Counted from the first letter of the stretch, positions 46,615 to 54,755 are shown. The stretch: 64,000 bases of DNA from Anaerolineae bacterium (GCA_027494015.1 JAOSJP010000012.1:62001-126000); one strand, 5' to 3'. Program-made: numbers and translations. The notes: generated by a model not told the origin, from the letters alone.

Positions 46615-47547
46615 CTACTTGAACTTCCCAGGGAGCACCTCGACATGGCAGCCACTGCGATTGCAGCTCACCTCGCTCGTCAGCGCGTGGGAGAGATGCG
46701 GGAATGGCTCCTGGCCCTCGCCGCCCGCGAAAGTCACCCACTGCCCGTCGCGCGTCTCGTCGGGGCCAACTGCCATCCCGCTCGAGTCATGGCAGGCCAC
46801 GCAGTGGACGATCGCGTGATCGGTGTCGTGCCCAGGCGTCTCCTTAAGCGTCTCATGGCAGCCGGACGCACGGCAGGACGCCGTTAATGCGTGCGAATCG
46901 TGGCAGTCGGTGCAGACCAGGCCGGCGTCGGCGTGCCCCCCGCTCACCACAATATCAGCGTGCGCCTCGGCCTCGGCCCCGCTGTGGCAGTACTGGCAGA
47001 GCTGGCTGGTCGAGGAGACTTTCGCATATTGCTCGATGGCGGCCACTTCAAGCCAGCTCACATCGGCCTGAACCGCGCCGTTACGGTCTAGCTGGTGGCA
47101 GACCTTGCAATCCACCGAGTGAGCGTTGGCCGGCTCGGTCAGGGGCGGCGGCGGCTTGACCTCAAATTTGCAAACCGTGCAACTGGCCGGCATGTCATCC
47201 ATCGAAGGGATGTAGTTGAGCGGATCGTGGCACTGGTTGCAGGTGCTGTTGGTGCCATCGGCGGCCACCACGTAGGTATCCGCGTGCTGCCCGGCCAGCC
47301 ACCTGTCCAGGGGCGCGTCGGGCAATGCCTCGCCCGTGCCCCCGGTCGCGCCGCCCTGGCCGATCATTTGCGAGGCCGCACCGCCCGTGTTCTTGACGAT
47401 GGGAACTTCTTCGGTGTTGCTCGCTTCGATCTGGTAGGCCGCGACAATTGCTACGGCGGCGGCGACCAGCAACACGGCGATGACCGTATCGCGAATCTTG
47501 CTCAAGGGAGAGGGTTGTGTAGGTTTGGCATTGCTGGGCTTCATCAT
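46615..47547 (-). CDS. octaheme cytochrome c, membrane-anchored (paralogue B)
   Basis: The 310-residue protein has an N-terminal membrane anchor (TVIAVLLVAAAVAIVAAY) and eight heme-attachment motifs: C103-H107, C123-K127 (CTVCK), C147-H151, C184-H188, C212-H216, C225-H231 (CX4CH), C249-H253 and C295-H301 (CX4CH). CXXCK is the lysine-ligated catalytic motif known in NrfA-type nitrite reductases. It is close in order and spacing to the next gene's product. It should face the outside and carry or use electrons; the substrate (nitrite, hydroxylamine, sulfite) is not decided by the sequence. Confidence 0.85.
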   Translation of the reverse strand: MMKPSNAKPTQPSPLSKIRDTVIAVLLVAAAVAIVAAYQIEASNTEEVPIVKNTGGAASQMIGQGGATGGTGEALPDAPLDRWLAGQHADTYVVAADGTNSTCNQCHDPLNYIPSMDDMPASCTVCKFEVKPPPPLTEPANAHSVDCKVCHQLDRNGAVQADVSWLEVAAIEQYAKVSSTSQLCQYCHSGAEAEAHADIVVSGGHADAGLVCTDCHDSHALTASCRASGCHETLKETPGHDTDHAIVHCVACHDSSGMAVGPDETRDGQWVTFAGGEGQEPFPHLSHALTSEVSCNRSGCHVEVLPGKFK

Positions 47548-47564
47548 GTCCCCGCTGTGTGAAC

Positions 47565-47603
47565 GGTAGGGTGAGAGGAGTGCTCTCGCTTTCTCACCCT
47601 ACC
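47565..47603. other. 12-bp hairpin between the octaheme genes
   Basis: GGTAGGGTGAGA at 47565-47576 pairs perfectly with TCTCACCCTACC at 47592-47603. It lies in the 126-base gap between the two cytochrome genes, just upstream of the start of paralogue B. Confidence 0.6.
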
Positions 47604-47620
47604 AACCATGGGTTGCGGAT

Positions 47621-47663
47621 TGGCTCGCGGTGCGCCAGCACTGACTGCGCGCACCGCGAGCCA
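47621..47663. other. 15-bp hairpin right after octaheme gene A
   Basis: TGGCTCGCGGTGCGC at 47621-47635 pairs perfectly with GCGCACCGCGAGCCA at 47649-47663, eleven bases after the end of the - strand gene at 47674. There is no T-run, so attenuation or mRNA protection is as likely as termination. Confidence 0.6.
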
Positions 47664-47673
47664 GGCTATCTTA

Positions 47674-48630
47674 TTACGGGGCCGTGCCGTCTGCGTTCAG
47701 GACAGTCAGTCCCCACTCGTTGTCGGCATAGTGGCAGCGGTCGCACGAGACTTCCCACTGGACGCTGTGCGACACGATAGCCGTGACGGTTGGCTCACCG
47801 CTGCGGCTAACGCTCTTCTCCAGCGTTGTCCAAACGCCGCCCATCGCCTCGACGGGGTGCGGGCCTACCGCAGCGCCGGAAGCGTCATGGCAGGCGATGC
47901 ACTGCACCTTCTCGAGGTGGATGGCGTTCATGCCCTTGATATGCGTGTCCAGCTCGGCCACATTGCTGTGGCAGTCAACGCAGGCCATTGGCTGCTGGGT
48001 GTGCGGATTGTGGCAGTCGGAGCACTGATCGGGGCGGTGACCGCCGATGGTCGCGGCCCAGTTGCGGTGTGCGCTGCCGCCCAGGATGATCTCGTGATCC
48101 ACGCCACGCCCGCCGGTTTCGGAGACGCCCGTCGAGTTGGTGTGGCACTTGCCGCACAGCTCGTTCGCGGTCGCAACCGGCTCGTATTCCTCGGCGATCG
48201 GGTTGAACCACGCATTCGACGAGGTGTTGATCAGGTCACCTTCGACCACATGGCAGGTCGAGCAGGCAATGCCCACCCAGTCCTCGCGGCTCACGAAGTC
48301 CATCGTCGGGGCGATGCGCAGCTCGGGATCGGTTGGGAACTTGCACGTGATGCAGTTGGGCGGCGCGGACGGGGACGAGGCGGGGTCCCAGTTCTGTGGT
48401 GAATGGCAGCGAGAGCAATAGGTGTTGGGGCCTTTGCCCTCATCGTAGGTGTTGCCGTGCGCGCTGCCTTCCCACTCCTGGATGACGTCGGGATAGTCGG
48501 AGAGCGGCTTCATCTCGTCCCCCTGAGCCTGGGCCGAGCGAATCGAGCCGATGGCCAGCGCTATCGCCAACACGACGCAGGCGCAGGCAAGCAACCTGAG
48601 CCAACTGGAGAATCCTCTTGTCGTTTGCAT
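47674..48630 (-). CDS. octaheme cytochrome c, secreted (paralogue A)
   Basis: The 318-residue protein starts at ATG 48630 (GGAG on the - strand) and has a signal peptide (LACACVVLAIALAIGSIRSAQAQ). It has eight motifs: C72-H76, C93-K97 (CITCK), C123-H127, C159-H163, C203-H207, C217-H221, C244-H248 and C296-H300. The 2nd motif is CXXCK, as in paralogue B. It is the first gene of an operon that starts at the Crp/Fnr-type promoter 48811-48853. An exported multiheme reductase or electron carrier is a safe description; the substrate is unknown. Confidence 0.87.
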   Translation of the reverse strand: MQTTRGFSSWLRLLACACVVLAIALAIGSIRSAQAQGDEMKPLSDYPDVIQEWEGSAHGNTYDEGKGPNTYCSRCHSPQNWDPASSPSAPPNCITCKFPTDPELRIAPTMDFVSREDWVGIACSTCHVVEGDLINTSSNAWFNPIAEEYEPVATANELCGKCHTNSTGVSETGGRGVDHEIILGGSAHRNWAATIGGHRPDQCSDCHNPHTQQPMACVDCHSNVAELDTHIKGMNAIHLEKVQCIACHDASGAAVGPHPVEAMGGVWTTLEKSVSRSGEPTVTAIVSHSVQWEVSCDRCHYADNEWGLTVLNADGTAP

Positions 48631-48810
48631 GTGTATCTCCTCAGTTTCTTTGTGTGTTCTCCGCGCAAAAACAAGCAAACACAGCGCCGCCTGAACCAGT
48701 GAGAGCGATGCCCGGCAGTGGACCGGGGGTGGCGGGATGACGTAACGGCCAGGTGTGCGCTCAATGCAGCAGGCGAACACGTCGTGATGGTTCGCCCCCC
48801 TTTGCGTGCA

Positions 48811-48853
48811 TCATATCACAAATGATAGGGAGCGTCTTTGACTTTTGTCAAAT
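48811..48853 (-). promoter_or_regulatory. Crp/Fnr-type box with class II -10 element for the octaheme operon
   Basis: TTTGACTTTTGTCAAA at 48838-48853 is a TTGAC-N4-GTCAA palindrome. Read on the - strand, TATGAT at 48816-48811, preceded by TTTGTGA, is the -10. Box-to-minus-10 distance is the same as in the + strand promoter at 41848-41889, and the last 14 bases agree with it (TTTGTGATAYGATG). Confidence 0.75.
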
Positions 48854-48915
48854 GGGGGCGAGACGCGGTTTGTGGGCAGAGGCGAACGCACGAGGAGGCG
48901 CTGGGAGTCTTGATT

Positions 48916-49691
48916 GGGTGCGAGCAAAACTCGTCAGGTAGGGGCGCTGCTCTGTGTCACGCGACGTAGGGTTATGCTACGGAATCCGGTCATAGGGTTT
49001 TACCACCTGTCGGCAACGACAGCCGGAACTGCCCATCAACCCCGTCTCGGAGCGTGACCCTGCAGGCGCTCATGCTCGCGTCAGACTCAGTAGGCAGCGC
49101 CGCAGACGACTGACGCTGGCTTGTGAGGCACCCGCTGGACGGTTCCTGTCCCGTGTTGGGTTGGTATAACCCTGCGACGTGTCTTGGTGGTGTAACCCTA
49201 CAGGGGTAACACTCTGCTGCGCCCCGCTTTACCTCACCCCCGCTCGGCCCACTGACGCGCCTCTCCGCCCCCTCTCCGTCAACGGCTAGGCGTTACCCAC
49301 AAATACCCCCCATCCCCCAGTCCCTTCCCCCACGCTGCGCGGAGGGAAGGGGAGCAGGCTCGTCGCTTTTCTCCCTTCCCCCCTCGTGATACTGTTGGCG
49401 AACGGCCCCCCTTGGGGCGTAGTGCAGCACACCCCTACGAACCCCGCGCCGATCAAAGCGTTTTTGTAGGGGCGGGTTTGCAAACCCGCCCCTACGAAAC
49501 CGGCGCGTGCCTGGCTCGCCAACAGCATCCCTCGTGGGGGAAGGGCCGGGGATGGGGGGACAGGCACGGCTCAAGATGTGGGCAAGGTATAGCCGTCCAC
49601 GGAGAGGGGGCAAGCCGAGCGCCGCGAAGCTGGGGGTGAGGTTGGTGTCCCTGCGCGTCAGGCAAGTCGCTGACAATCTTTGCACGCACCC
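48916..49691. mobile_element. expanded MITE-like copy with internal insertions
   Basis: The left end GGGTGCGAGCAAAA (48916-48929) and right end TTTGCACGCACCC (49679-49691) match the MITE ends with small changes. Flanks GTCTTGAT and GTCTTGTA share a core GTCTTG, perhaps a decayed duplication. The 776-base span contains a palindrome at 49466-49495 and repeat debris. No convincing gene lies between 48631 and 49785. Confidence 0.55.
49466..49495. repeat. GTAGGGGCGGGTTT palindrome
   Basis: Perfect 30-base palindrome with arms GTAGGGGCGGGTTT and AAACCCGCCCCTAC joined by GC. It lies inside the expanded MITE copy. Confidence 0.75.
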
Positions 49692-49707
49692 GTCTTGTAA
49701 GTGCTTA

Positions 49708-49736
49708 TTGCAAGTGCGTCTCATTCGCGTTACGAT
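49708..49736 (+). promoter_or_regulatory. sigma-70 promoter of the candidate selenoprotein gene
   Basis: TTGCAA at 49708-49713, a 17-base spacer and TACGAT at 49731-49736. A start near 49743 leaves about 43 bases of leader before GTG 49786. Confidence 0.6.
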
Positions 49737-49785
49737 GATGCCCGCAACACTTGTGGCCGCTTATCATGACTCACGGAGGAACCCA

Positions 49786-50436
49786 GTGGCCGGACAATTC
49801 TTCACTCTCATTCGCCGTGCCGGCTGGCGCGGGTCTGCTGCTCGCCGCGCCGTGACTGCCGGGGCTGTGCCTGCCCGATCCCTGGCGCTGGTGCTGCTGC
49901 TCAGCTTGCTGGGAGCGGCGCTGGCTGCGTGTGGGTCGGACCAGAAGGAGAGCGCGAAGGGGGGACTGGCGGTGGGGGATGCGGCCCCCGTCTTCTCGCT
50001 GTCCGCATCCGATGGCAGCAGCGTCTCCCTGGCCGCGTACCAGGGCCAGCCGGTGCTGCTCTTCTTCCACATGGCCGACGGTTGACCGCCCTGCAACCAA
50101 CAGATCGTTGATCTGGAAAAGGACCCCGCCTTTCAGGCACTGAATGTGGCGATACTCAGCATCGCTTTCGATACGGCAGAACAGCAGGCAGCCGTCAAGC
50201 AGGAATACGGCATCGCCGCGCCGATGCTGGTGGACGCGGACAAGCAGGTTTCCACGCAGTACGGTGTCTTGCAGTGGGCTGTTGGCACCGGCGAGCCGGG
50301 CCATACGTTCGTGCTGGTGGATGGCGCGGGGAAGATCGCCTGGATTCGCGATTATGGCGCGCCGGAGAACGGCGGCACGATGTATGTGCCTGTGAACGAC
50401 CTGACCGAACAGGTCGCGGCGGCTCTGCGCTCCTGA
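49786..50436 (+). CDS. redoxin lipoprotein with in-frame UGA in its UxxC site (candidate selenoprotein)
   Basis: One frame runs from GTG 49786 (GGAGGA at 49775-49780) to TGA 50434-50436 except for TGA 50083-50085 at codon 100. The protein has a signal with lipobox LAAC (Cys49) and a peroxiredoxin/AhpC-TSA-like thioredoxin fold: VGDAAPVFSLSASDG, VLLFFHMADG, then UGA, then PPCNQQIVDL, later YGIAAPMLVDADKQV and HTFVLVDGAGKIAW. UGA stands where the first Cys of a CPPC motif is expected, giving UPPC. The reading before and after is protein-like and family-consistent. A hairpin at 50101-50115 fits bSECIS rules. A nonsense mutation is the alternative. Confidence 0.75.
50083..50115 (+). promoter_or_regulatory. 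UGA codon with SECIS-like hairpin
   Basis: After UGA 50083-50085 there is a perfect stem CAGATC (50101-50106) / GATCTG (50110-50115) with the loop GTT. The loop begins 21 bases after the UGA, within the 16-37 base range of bacterial SECIS elements, and its first base is G, as required. Stem length is 6 bp. It is inside the coding sequence, as bacterial SECIS elements are. Confidence 0.6.
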
Positions 50437-50482
50437 GCCGCCTGGCAGAGAGCTTTCAGACAGGCGCGAGACAACCGGTCAG

Positions 50483-50512
50483 GTAGGGGAGGGTTTGCAA
50501 ACCCTCCCCTAC
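50483..50512. repeat. palindrome GTAGGGGAGGGTTT variant
   Basis: Perfect 30-base palindrome with arms GTAGGGGAGGGTTT and AAACCCTCCCCTAC around GC, 46 bases after the candidate selenoprotein gene. It may serve as a termination structure. Confidence 0.7.
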
Positions 50513-50637
50513 GTGCTGGGAATTCCTGGTCCGGCAGGCCGCGATGCCTCGTGTGGTGTCTGCGGGCGCGCGCTGCGGCTAGAGGCTGTTATGCACTGAC
50601 GGCCCTGTCTTTCCCCAGCGGTTTTGGGTAGCTCCTG

Positions 50638-50745
50638 GTTGACCTCACCCCCGTCTCGGCGCTGGCGCGCCTCGCCGCCCCCTCTCCAGGCATGGAGAGA
50701 GGGAAAGGGCGAGCGCAGCGAGGCCAGGGGGTGAGGTCAACAGAG
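50638..50745. repeat. MITE remnant between convergent genes
   Basis: GGTTGACCTCACCCCCG at 50638-50654 and GGGGGTGAGGTCAAC at 50727-50741 are the inner inverted arms of the MITE-like element; the terminal repeats are lost. No gene is seen between 50437 and 50789. Confidence 0.5.
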
Positions 50746-50789
50746 CGCCCCTCTCCCTTGTTGTGAAGGTACCAGGTTCATAACACGCT

Positions 50790-53102
50790 CTAGGGCAGGC
50801 CATTGAGCGTATCCACGACGCGGAACAGATCGCCGAGGGCGTAGAAATCAACGGCGACGAAGTTGGGCTTGTGCCCGCGCTCTTCGGCGCAAGCGAGGGC
50901 GCGCGCCAGCAGGAAATCATACTGGTTGACGGAGGCAGCATCCACCCGCCCAGGGGCGCGCCGCGCGATCCAGTGATTGAGCAGGAACAGCGGCTTGCCG
51001 GTGCCACCCCGGTTCGGCGCGCAGGTGAAATCCTCCGGGCGGCGATAGTTGTAGGACGTTTCCTCGGTGTAGTCCCACAGGTGCAGATACCAGCCAGGCG
51101 GTGGCCCGCCGCGCTCGGCGAAGACGACCAGCCGCGTATTGGCCTCGATCATCTCGCGCAGCGTAGGCCATTCGCCGTCGGGGGAGGGGGTGAAGACATA
51201 GCGGATCAATCCGCTTTCTTCAAAGGCGGCGGCGGTATCCTGCGGACTGACTTCATCCTGCAGGATCAGCACGACCACCTCGTTCCAGTTGCGGTCGAGG
51301 AAGGCGCGAATATCGGCGAAGGCGGCGTCGAGCGGCGTTGCGCCCAGCGCGCACAGGTTGTGGCAGACGAAGCGGTTGTCAGGATTGCGGGTCTGCGGGT
51401 CGGCGGCGCTGATGATCCGCTCAACGAGCGAGCGGCTGGCGCTGGGGAACGTGGCCAGGTAGCGATCAATCTCCTCCTGCGTGTCGCCGTAGTGCGTGTC
51501 GAGCAGAAAGGCGCGCACGCCCGCTTTGAGCTGGATGGACAGGCCGCCATCGTGATGCGGCCAGACCCAGCCGAGGTTGGAAGCGGACATGGCATTATGC
51601 GTCGCCGGGAACACGACTTCGTTGAAGCGGCGGTCGCAGAGCGCTTCATGCCCGTTGCAGACCAGCGCGCTGGAACGCGCCGCGCGCTGTGGGGTGAGCA
51701 GCCAGTCGAGCAGGATCGGCAGCCCGACCAGGGACACGATTGCCAGGGCCAGGGCCAGGCGCGGGCGCGCGGCCAGCGGTCGCAGCAGGTGGGCCAGCCA
51801 GGTCACAACCTTCGGCGAGGCCCACGCGCCGAGCAGCACCCCGCCCAGCAGCACGGCCACCGCCGCCCGCTGGCGGATCGAGTCGCCTACGCCGCCCTGC
51901 AGCGAGGTGAGCACGTCGGTCAGCATGGTGCGCAGCGAGCGAGGCAGCTCAGCGCCATTGAGCGCGGAATCTGTGAATTTCTCGAAGGGCAGGCTCACGC
52001 GCGCCTCGATCAGCGCCCAGGCCCCCACGGCGCTGGCCCCGGCCAGCACCAGCATCAGCCCCAGCAGGCCAAACGCACGATGGATGCGCGTGCCCTGCAG
52101 CGCGGCCAGCCCGCTCAACGACAGCACCAGCGCCAGGATGATCACGGGCATCAGATCATGGCGAAAAAAGAGGGCCAGCTCGCGCGTGTCGTTCAGTTCG
52201 TGGATGATGGTGTTGGTTGTCTTGTCGGCGAGCCGGGCGAAGGCATCTACACCGCCAATGGTGCCCGTCCTCAGCTCGCTTTGCAGATTGCGCGCTGCTT
52301 CTTCGACCTGCACCGCCAGCAGCTCGCCCGACGCGATGACGATGGCGCCGGTCAGGTCGTTATCGGCCAGCGCTGCGTCCACTTGCAGGCGCGTCGCATC
52401 CGTCACCCGCGCCCCTGCGGGCGCGAGCAGAATCCGGGCGATCTCGCGTTTCTGCGCCTCGGACAGGCCCCGAATAGAAAGATTGGTGATGTCGAAAGGC
52501 AGCGCTTCCAGGCGGCCCTCGGCCAGGGCGCGCACGTAGTCTTCAATCTGGCCGTAGAGGGTCTCTGGCGTCAGCACGGGCACGCTCAGCTCGTCCTCGC
52601 CGATCAAGCGATTCTGTCTGGCCCGCGCGATCAGTTCTGTCTGGATGGTTTGCACCGCCGCGATGATCTTCTGTTGAAGCTCCGGGTCGTTGATCGCTTT
52701 GGACAGGTGAATGTTGGAGCGCAGCTGCTGGCGCTCGCCGGAGAGGTAGGCGGTCAACTCGATGAAGAGCCGGTCGGCGGCGCTGCGCAGCACATCGGGG
52801 GGCAGCACCAGGCGCAAGGCCGATACCACATGGCTGTAGCTTTCCTGAGAATAGCGCTTCTCGATGCGCAGGTCGCCGAGCAGCCGCACGGTCACATCGC
52901 GCAGCGCCGGGTCGGCCAGCAGGTCGGTGTAGATGCGGTCGTAGATGCGGTTGCGCTCCAGGGCGCGGGTGTAGAAGCGCGCGTTGAGCAGGTCCTCGGT
53001 CATCACCTGGATGGCCAGGTAGGTGAGGAAAGAGACGATGAATACGACCATCAGGACGATGGTCAGCAGGCGTTCGAGCAAAGGGTACGATCCCCGCAAC
53101 AT
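50790..53102 (-). CDS. membrane protein with C-terminal PI-PLC X-like phosphodiesterase domain
   Basis: The 770-residue protein starts at ATG 53102. The N-terminal 470 residues have one membrane segment at the start (LLTIVLMVVFIVSFLTYLAI), an extracytoplasmic helical region, and four segments around residues 320-470. The C-terminal part resembles the PI-PLC X / PLC-like phosphodiesterase barrel: CDRRFNEVVFPATHNAMS carries the HN motif, AGVRAFLLDTHYGD the second His/Asp pair, and HNLCALGATPLDAAF the following part. It is probably exposed outside. Substrate unknown; the fusion with a large membrane N-terminus is unusual. Confidence 0.75.
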   Translation of the reverse strand: MLRGSYPLLERLLTIVLMVVFIVSFLTYLAIQVMTEDLLNARFYTRALERNRIYDRIYTDLLADPALRDVTVRLLGDLRIEKRYSQESYSHVVSALRLVLPPDVLRSAADRLFIELTAYLSGERQQLRSNIHLSKAINDPELQQKIIAAVQTIQTELIARARQNRLIGEDELSVPVLTPETLYGQIEDYVRALAEGRLEALPFDITNLSIRGLSEAQKREIARILLAPAGARVTDATRLQVDAALADNDLTGAIVIASGELLAVQVEEAARNLQSELRTGTIGGVDAFARLADKTTNTIIHELNDTRELALFFRHDLMPVIILALVLSLSGLAALQGTRIHRAFGLLGLMLVLAGASAVGAWALIEARVSLPFEKFTDSALNGAELPRSLRTMLTDVLTSLQGGVGDSIRQRAAVAVLLGGVLLGAWASPKVVTWLAHLLRPLAARPRLALALAIVSLVGLPILLDWLLTPQRAARSSALVCNGHEALCDRRFNEVVFPATHNAMSASNLGWVWPHHDGGLSIQLKAGVRAFLLDTHYGDTQEEIDRYLATFPSASRSLVERIISAADPQTRNPDNRFVCHNLCALGATPLDAAFADIRAFLDRNWNEVVVLILQDEVSPQDTAAAFEESGLIRYVFTPSPDGEWPTLREMIEANTRLVVFAERGGPPPGWYLHLWDYTEETSYNYRRPEDFTCAPNRGGTGKPLFLLNHWIARRAPGRVDAASVNQYDFLLARALACAEERGHKPNFVAVDFYALGDLFRVVDTLNGLP

Positions 53103-53262
53103 GGAATGGATGGCGTTCTCTGGTCGCCCGGTTACGCGCGATGCCTGGTGCTCACCAGATCATACGCCAAATGCGCTCTGCGTGCGGGCGATTGTGTCGT
53201 GGATTGGGGAAGGATTGTATGATAGAGGCTGGCGCACGGCTATGCTCAGTGTGTGGGTGTGA

Positions 53263-53410
53263 GGGTGCGTGCAAAAGTTGACAGCGACTCGCTGGGCGCG
53301 GGGATATTGACCTCACCCCCAGCCTCGCGGCGCGTCAGCGCCGAGCGGGGGTGAGGTCAAGGGGGGCGCAGCAGAGCAGCGCCCCTACCTGACAGGTCTT
53401 ACACGCACCC
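53263..53410. mobile_element. MITE-like element, short copy
   Basis: Starts GGGTGCGTGCAAAA (53263-53276) and ends GGTCTTACACGCACCC (53395-53410), close to the inverted repeat of the start. Length 148 bases. The interior shares GACCTCACCC and the partner arm with the 33070 copy, in reverse orientation. No 8-bp flanking duplication is visible. It lies about 70 bases before the 53480 gene. Confidence 0.65.
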
Positions 53411-53479
53411 AGGCGAGCGCCCCGCGCCCATTCGGAATGCTGGAAGGGTACCCTTTGCCTTTTTGAGGAGAGAACAACA

Positions 53480-54703
53480 ATGACCGCTTTTCCCCCAGGG
53501 ACGACCGTCCGCGTGCTGCAAGAGGACTGGGCACCGTTCTACAACCTGCCCAACAGCGCCAGGCGCTTCACCGCCCAAACCGGCGCACAGGTCGAGGTCA
53601 CGCTCAGCCACATCCCGGAGTTCTGGGAGCTGATGGATCGCGCCTTCAATGAGGACGATCCGCCCTTCGACCTGGTGGGCTGCGACGAGCTGCTGCTGCT
53701 GCAATACGCCCGCAGGGGGCGCGTCGAGCCGCTTGACGGCTATGTGACCGCCGACCAGTATGCCCTGGACGACTTCGAGCCGGCGGCGCTGGAAGCCGTC
53801 AGCCTGTGCGGGGCGCTCTATGGCCTGCCCTATTGCGACGTATCGAGCGTGCTGATCTACCGCGCCGACCTGTTCGAGCGTTACGGCATCCCCGTGCCGC
53901 AGACGATGGAGCAGCTCACCGAGGCGGCGCTGGCCGTGCAGGCCGCCGCCCGCGCCGACGGTCACGCCGATTTTTACGGGATCACCCTGCGCGGCGCGCC
54001 AAGCTGCGGCCTCAATTTCTGGCTGCTCGGCTCGACGTGGGCGCCGTCGTGGGGCGTGCGCTGGTACGACAAGGACGGGCAGCCCGCCTTCAACACGCCG
54101 GATCACCGTGCCGCCCTGGAGCATTACGTAGACTTGCTGCGCCGCGCCGGGCCGCCGGAATCGGCGACGATGGGCTTCGAGGAATGCATGGCGGCCTATC
54201 GCGCCGGGCGCGCGGCGATGGTCATCGAGCCGGCCAACGAAGCGTCCATTGTCTACGAGACGGGCGGGCCGGTCGCCGAGGGCACGCTGACGACGCTGGT
54301 ACCTGCCGGGCCGCTCGGCACGCGCCACGCCGGGCTGTACTGCCCGCCCTACGCTATCCCGGCGCAGTCGAAGGCCAGGCGGGCGGCGTGGGAGCTGGCT
54401 AAGTATCTGTGCGCGCCGGAGCAGCTTCTGGAGGACGCGCAGCGCAGCGGCTTTGTCGAGGTCTCGCGGCGGTCGGTGCTGGACGATCCGCGCTTTGTCG
54501 CGCGCTTCCGCCCCGACCTGGTGGCGACGACGCGGGCGACCCGCGCCTTCGCGCGCGGCGAGCGCCCGGTGACGCGCCATTCGTTCGAGTTTGGCGACAT
54601 CCTGGGCGAGGAGGCCGCCCGCGCGCTGACCGGCGAGCAGACCGTCCAGCAGGCGCTGGATCGCGCCGAGGCGCGCGTGCGGGCGCTGGGCGCGCCGGAG
54701 TAG
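53480..54703 (+). CDS. family 1 solute-binding protein without a signal peptide
   Basis: The 407-residue protein has the binding-protein fold: PFDLVGCDELLLLQYAR, LYGLPYCDVSSVLIYRADLFERYGIP, AMVIEPANEAS and YCPPYAIPAQSKARRAAWELAKYL. The start ATG 53480 is fixed by GAGGAG at 53465-53470, and nothing upstream offers a signal peptide. It has no permease or ATPase next to it. It could be a cytoplasmic sensor, an orphan left by rearrangement, or a gene cut by the MITE-like element immediately upstream. Confidence 0.75.
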   Translation: MTAFPPGTTVRVLQEDWAPFYNLPNSARRFTAQTGAQVEVTLSHIPEFWELMDRAFNEDDPPFDLVGCDELLLLQYARRGRVEPLDGYVTADQYALDDFEPAALEAVSLCGALYGLPYCDVSSVLIYRADLFERYGIPVPQTMEQLTEAALAVQAAARADGHADFYGITLRGAPSCGLNFWLLGSTWAPSWGVRWYDKDGQPAFNTPDHRAALEHYVDLLRRAGPPESATMGFEECMAAYRAGRAAMVIEPANEASIVYETGGPVAEGTLTTLVPAGPLGTRHAGLYCPPYAIPAQSKARRAAWELAKYLCAPEQLLEDAQRSGFVEVSRRSVLDDPRFVARFRPDLVATTRATRAFARGERPVTRHSFEFGDILGEEAARALTGEQTVQQALDRAEARVRALGAPE

Positions 54704-54721
54704 GGGGACGCCGCGAAAAAG

Positions 54722-54755
54722 AGACTTCCGAAGTTTTCGAAAACTTCGGAAGTCT
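54722..54755. repeat. perfect AGACTTCCGAAG-type palindrome
   Basis: Arms AGACTTCCGAAGTTTT (54722-54737) and AAAACTTCGGAAGTCT (54740-54755) pair over 16 bp around CG. It lies between the convergent ends of the 53480 gene and the glycoside hydrolase gene. Confidence 0.8.

Noticed and set aside
49286..49724. Open frames in the 49.3-49.7 kb repeat region
   Set aside because: They translate palindromes and MITE text.
50083..50436. Treating the UGA as the true stop with a separate downstream gene
   Set aside because: Redoxin reading continues in the same frame directly after the UGA with PPC, and the downstream part has no good start of its own.
50871..53222. Long + strand open frame opposite the PI-PLC-like protein
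   Set aside because: Arg/Gln-rich without any domain; the - strand frame has clear domains and membrane segments.
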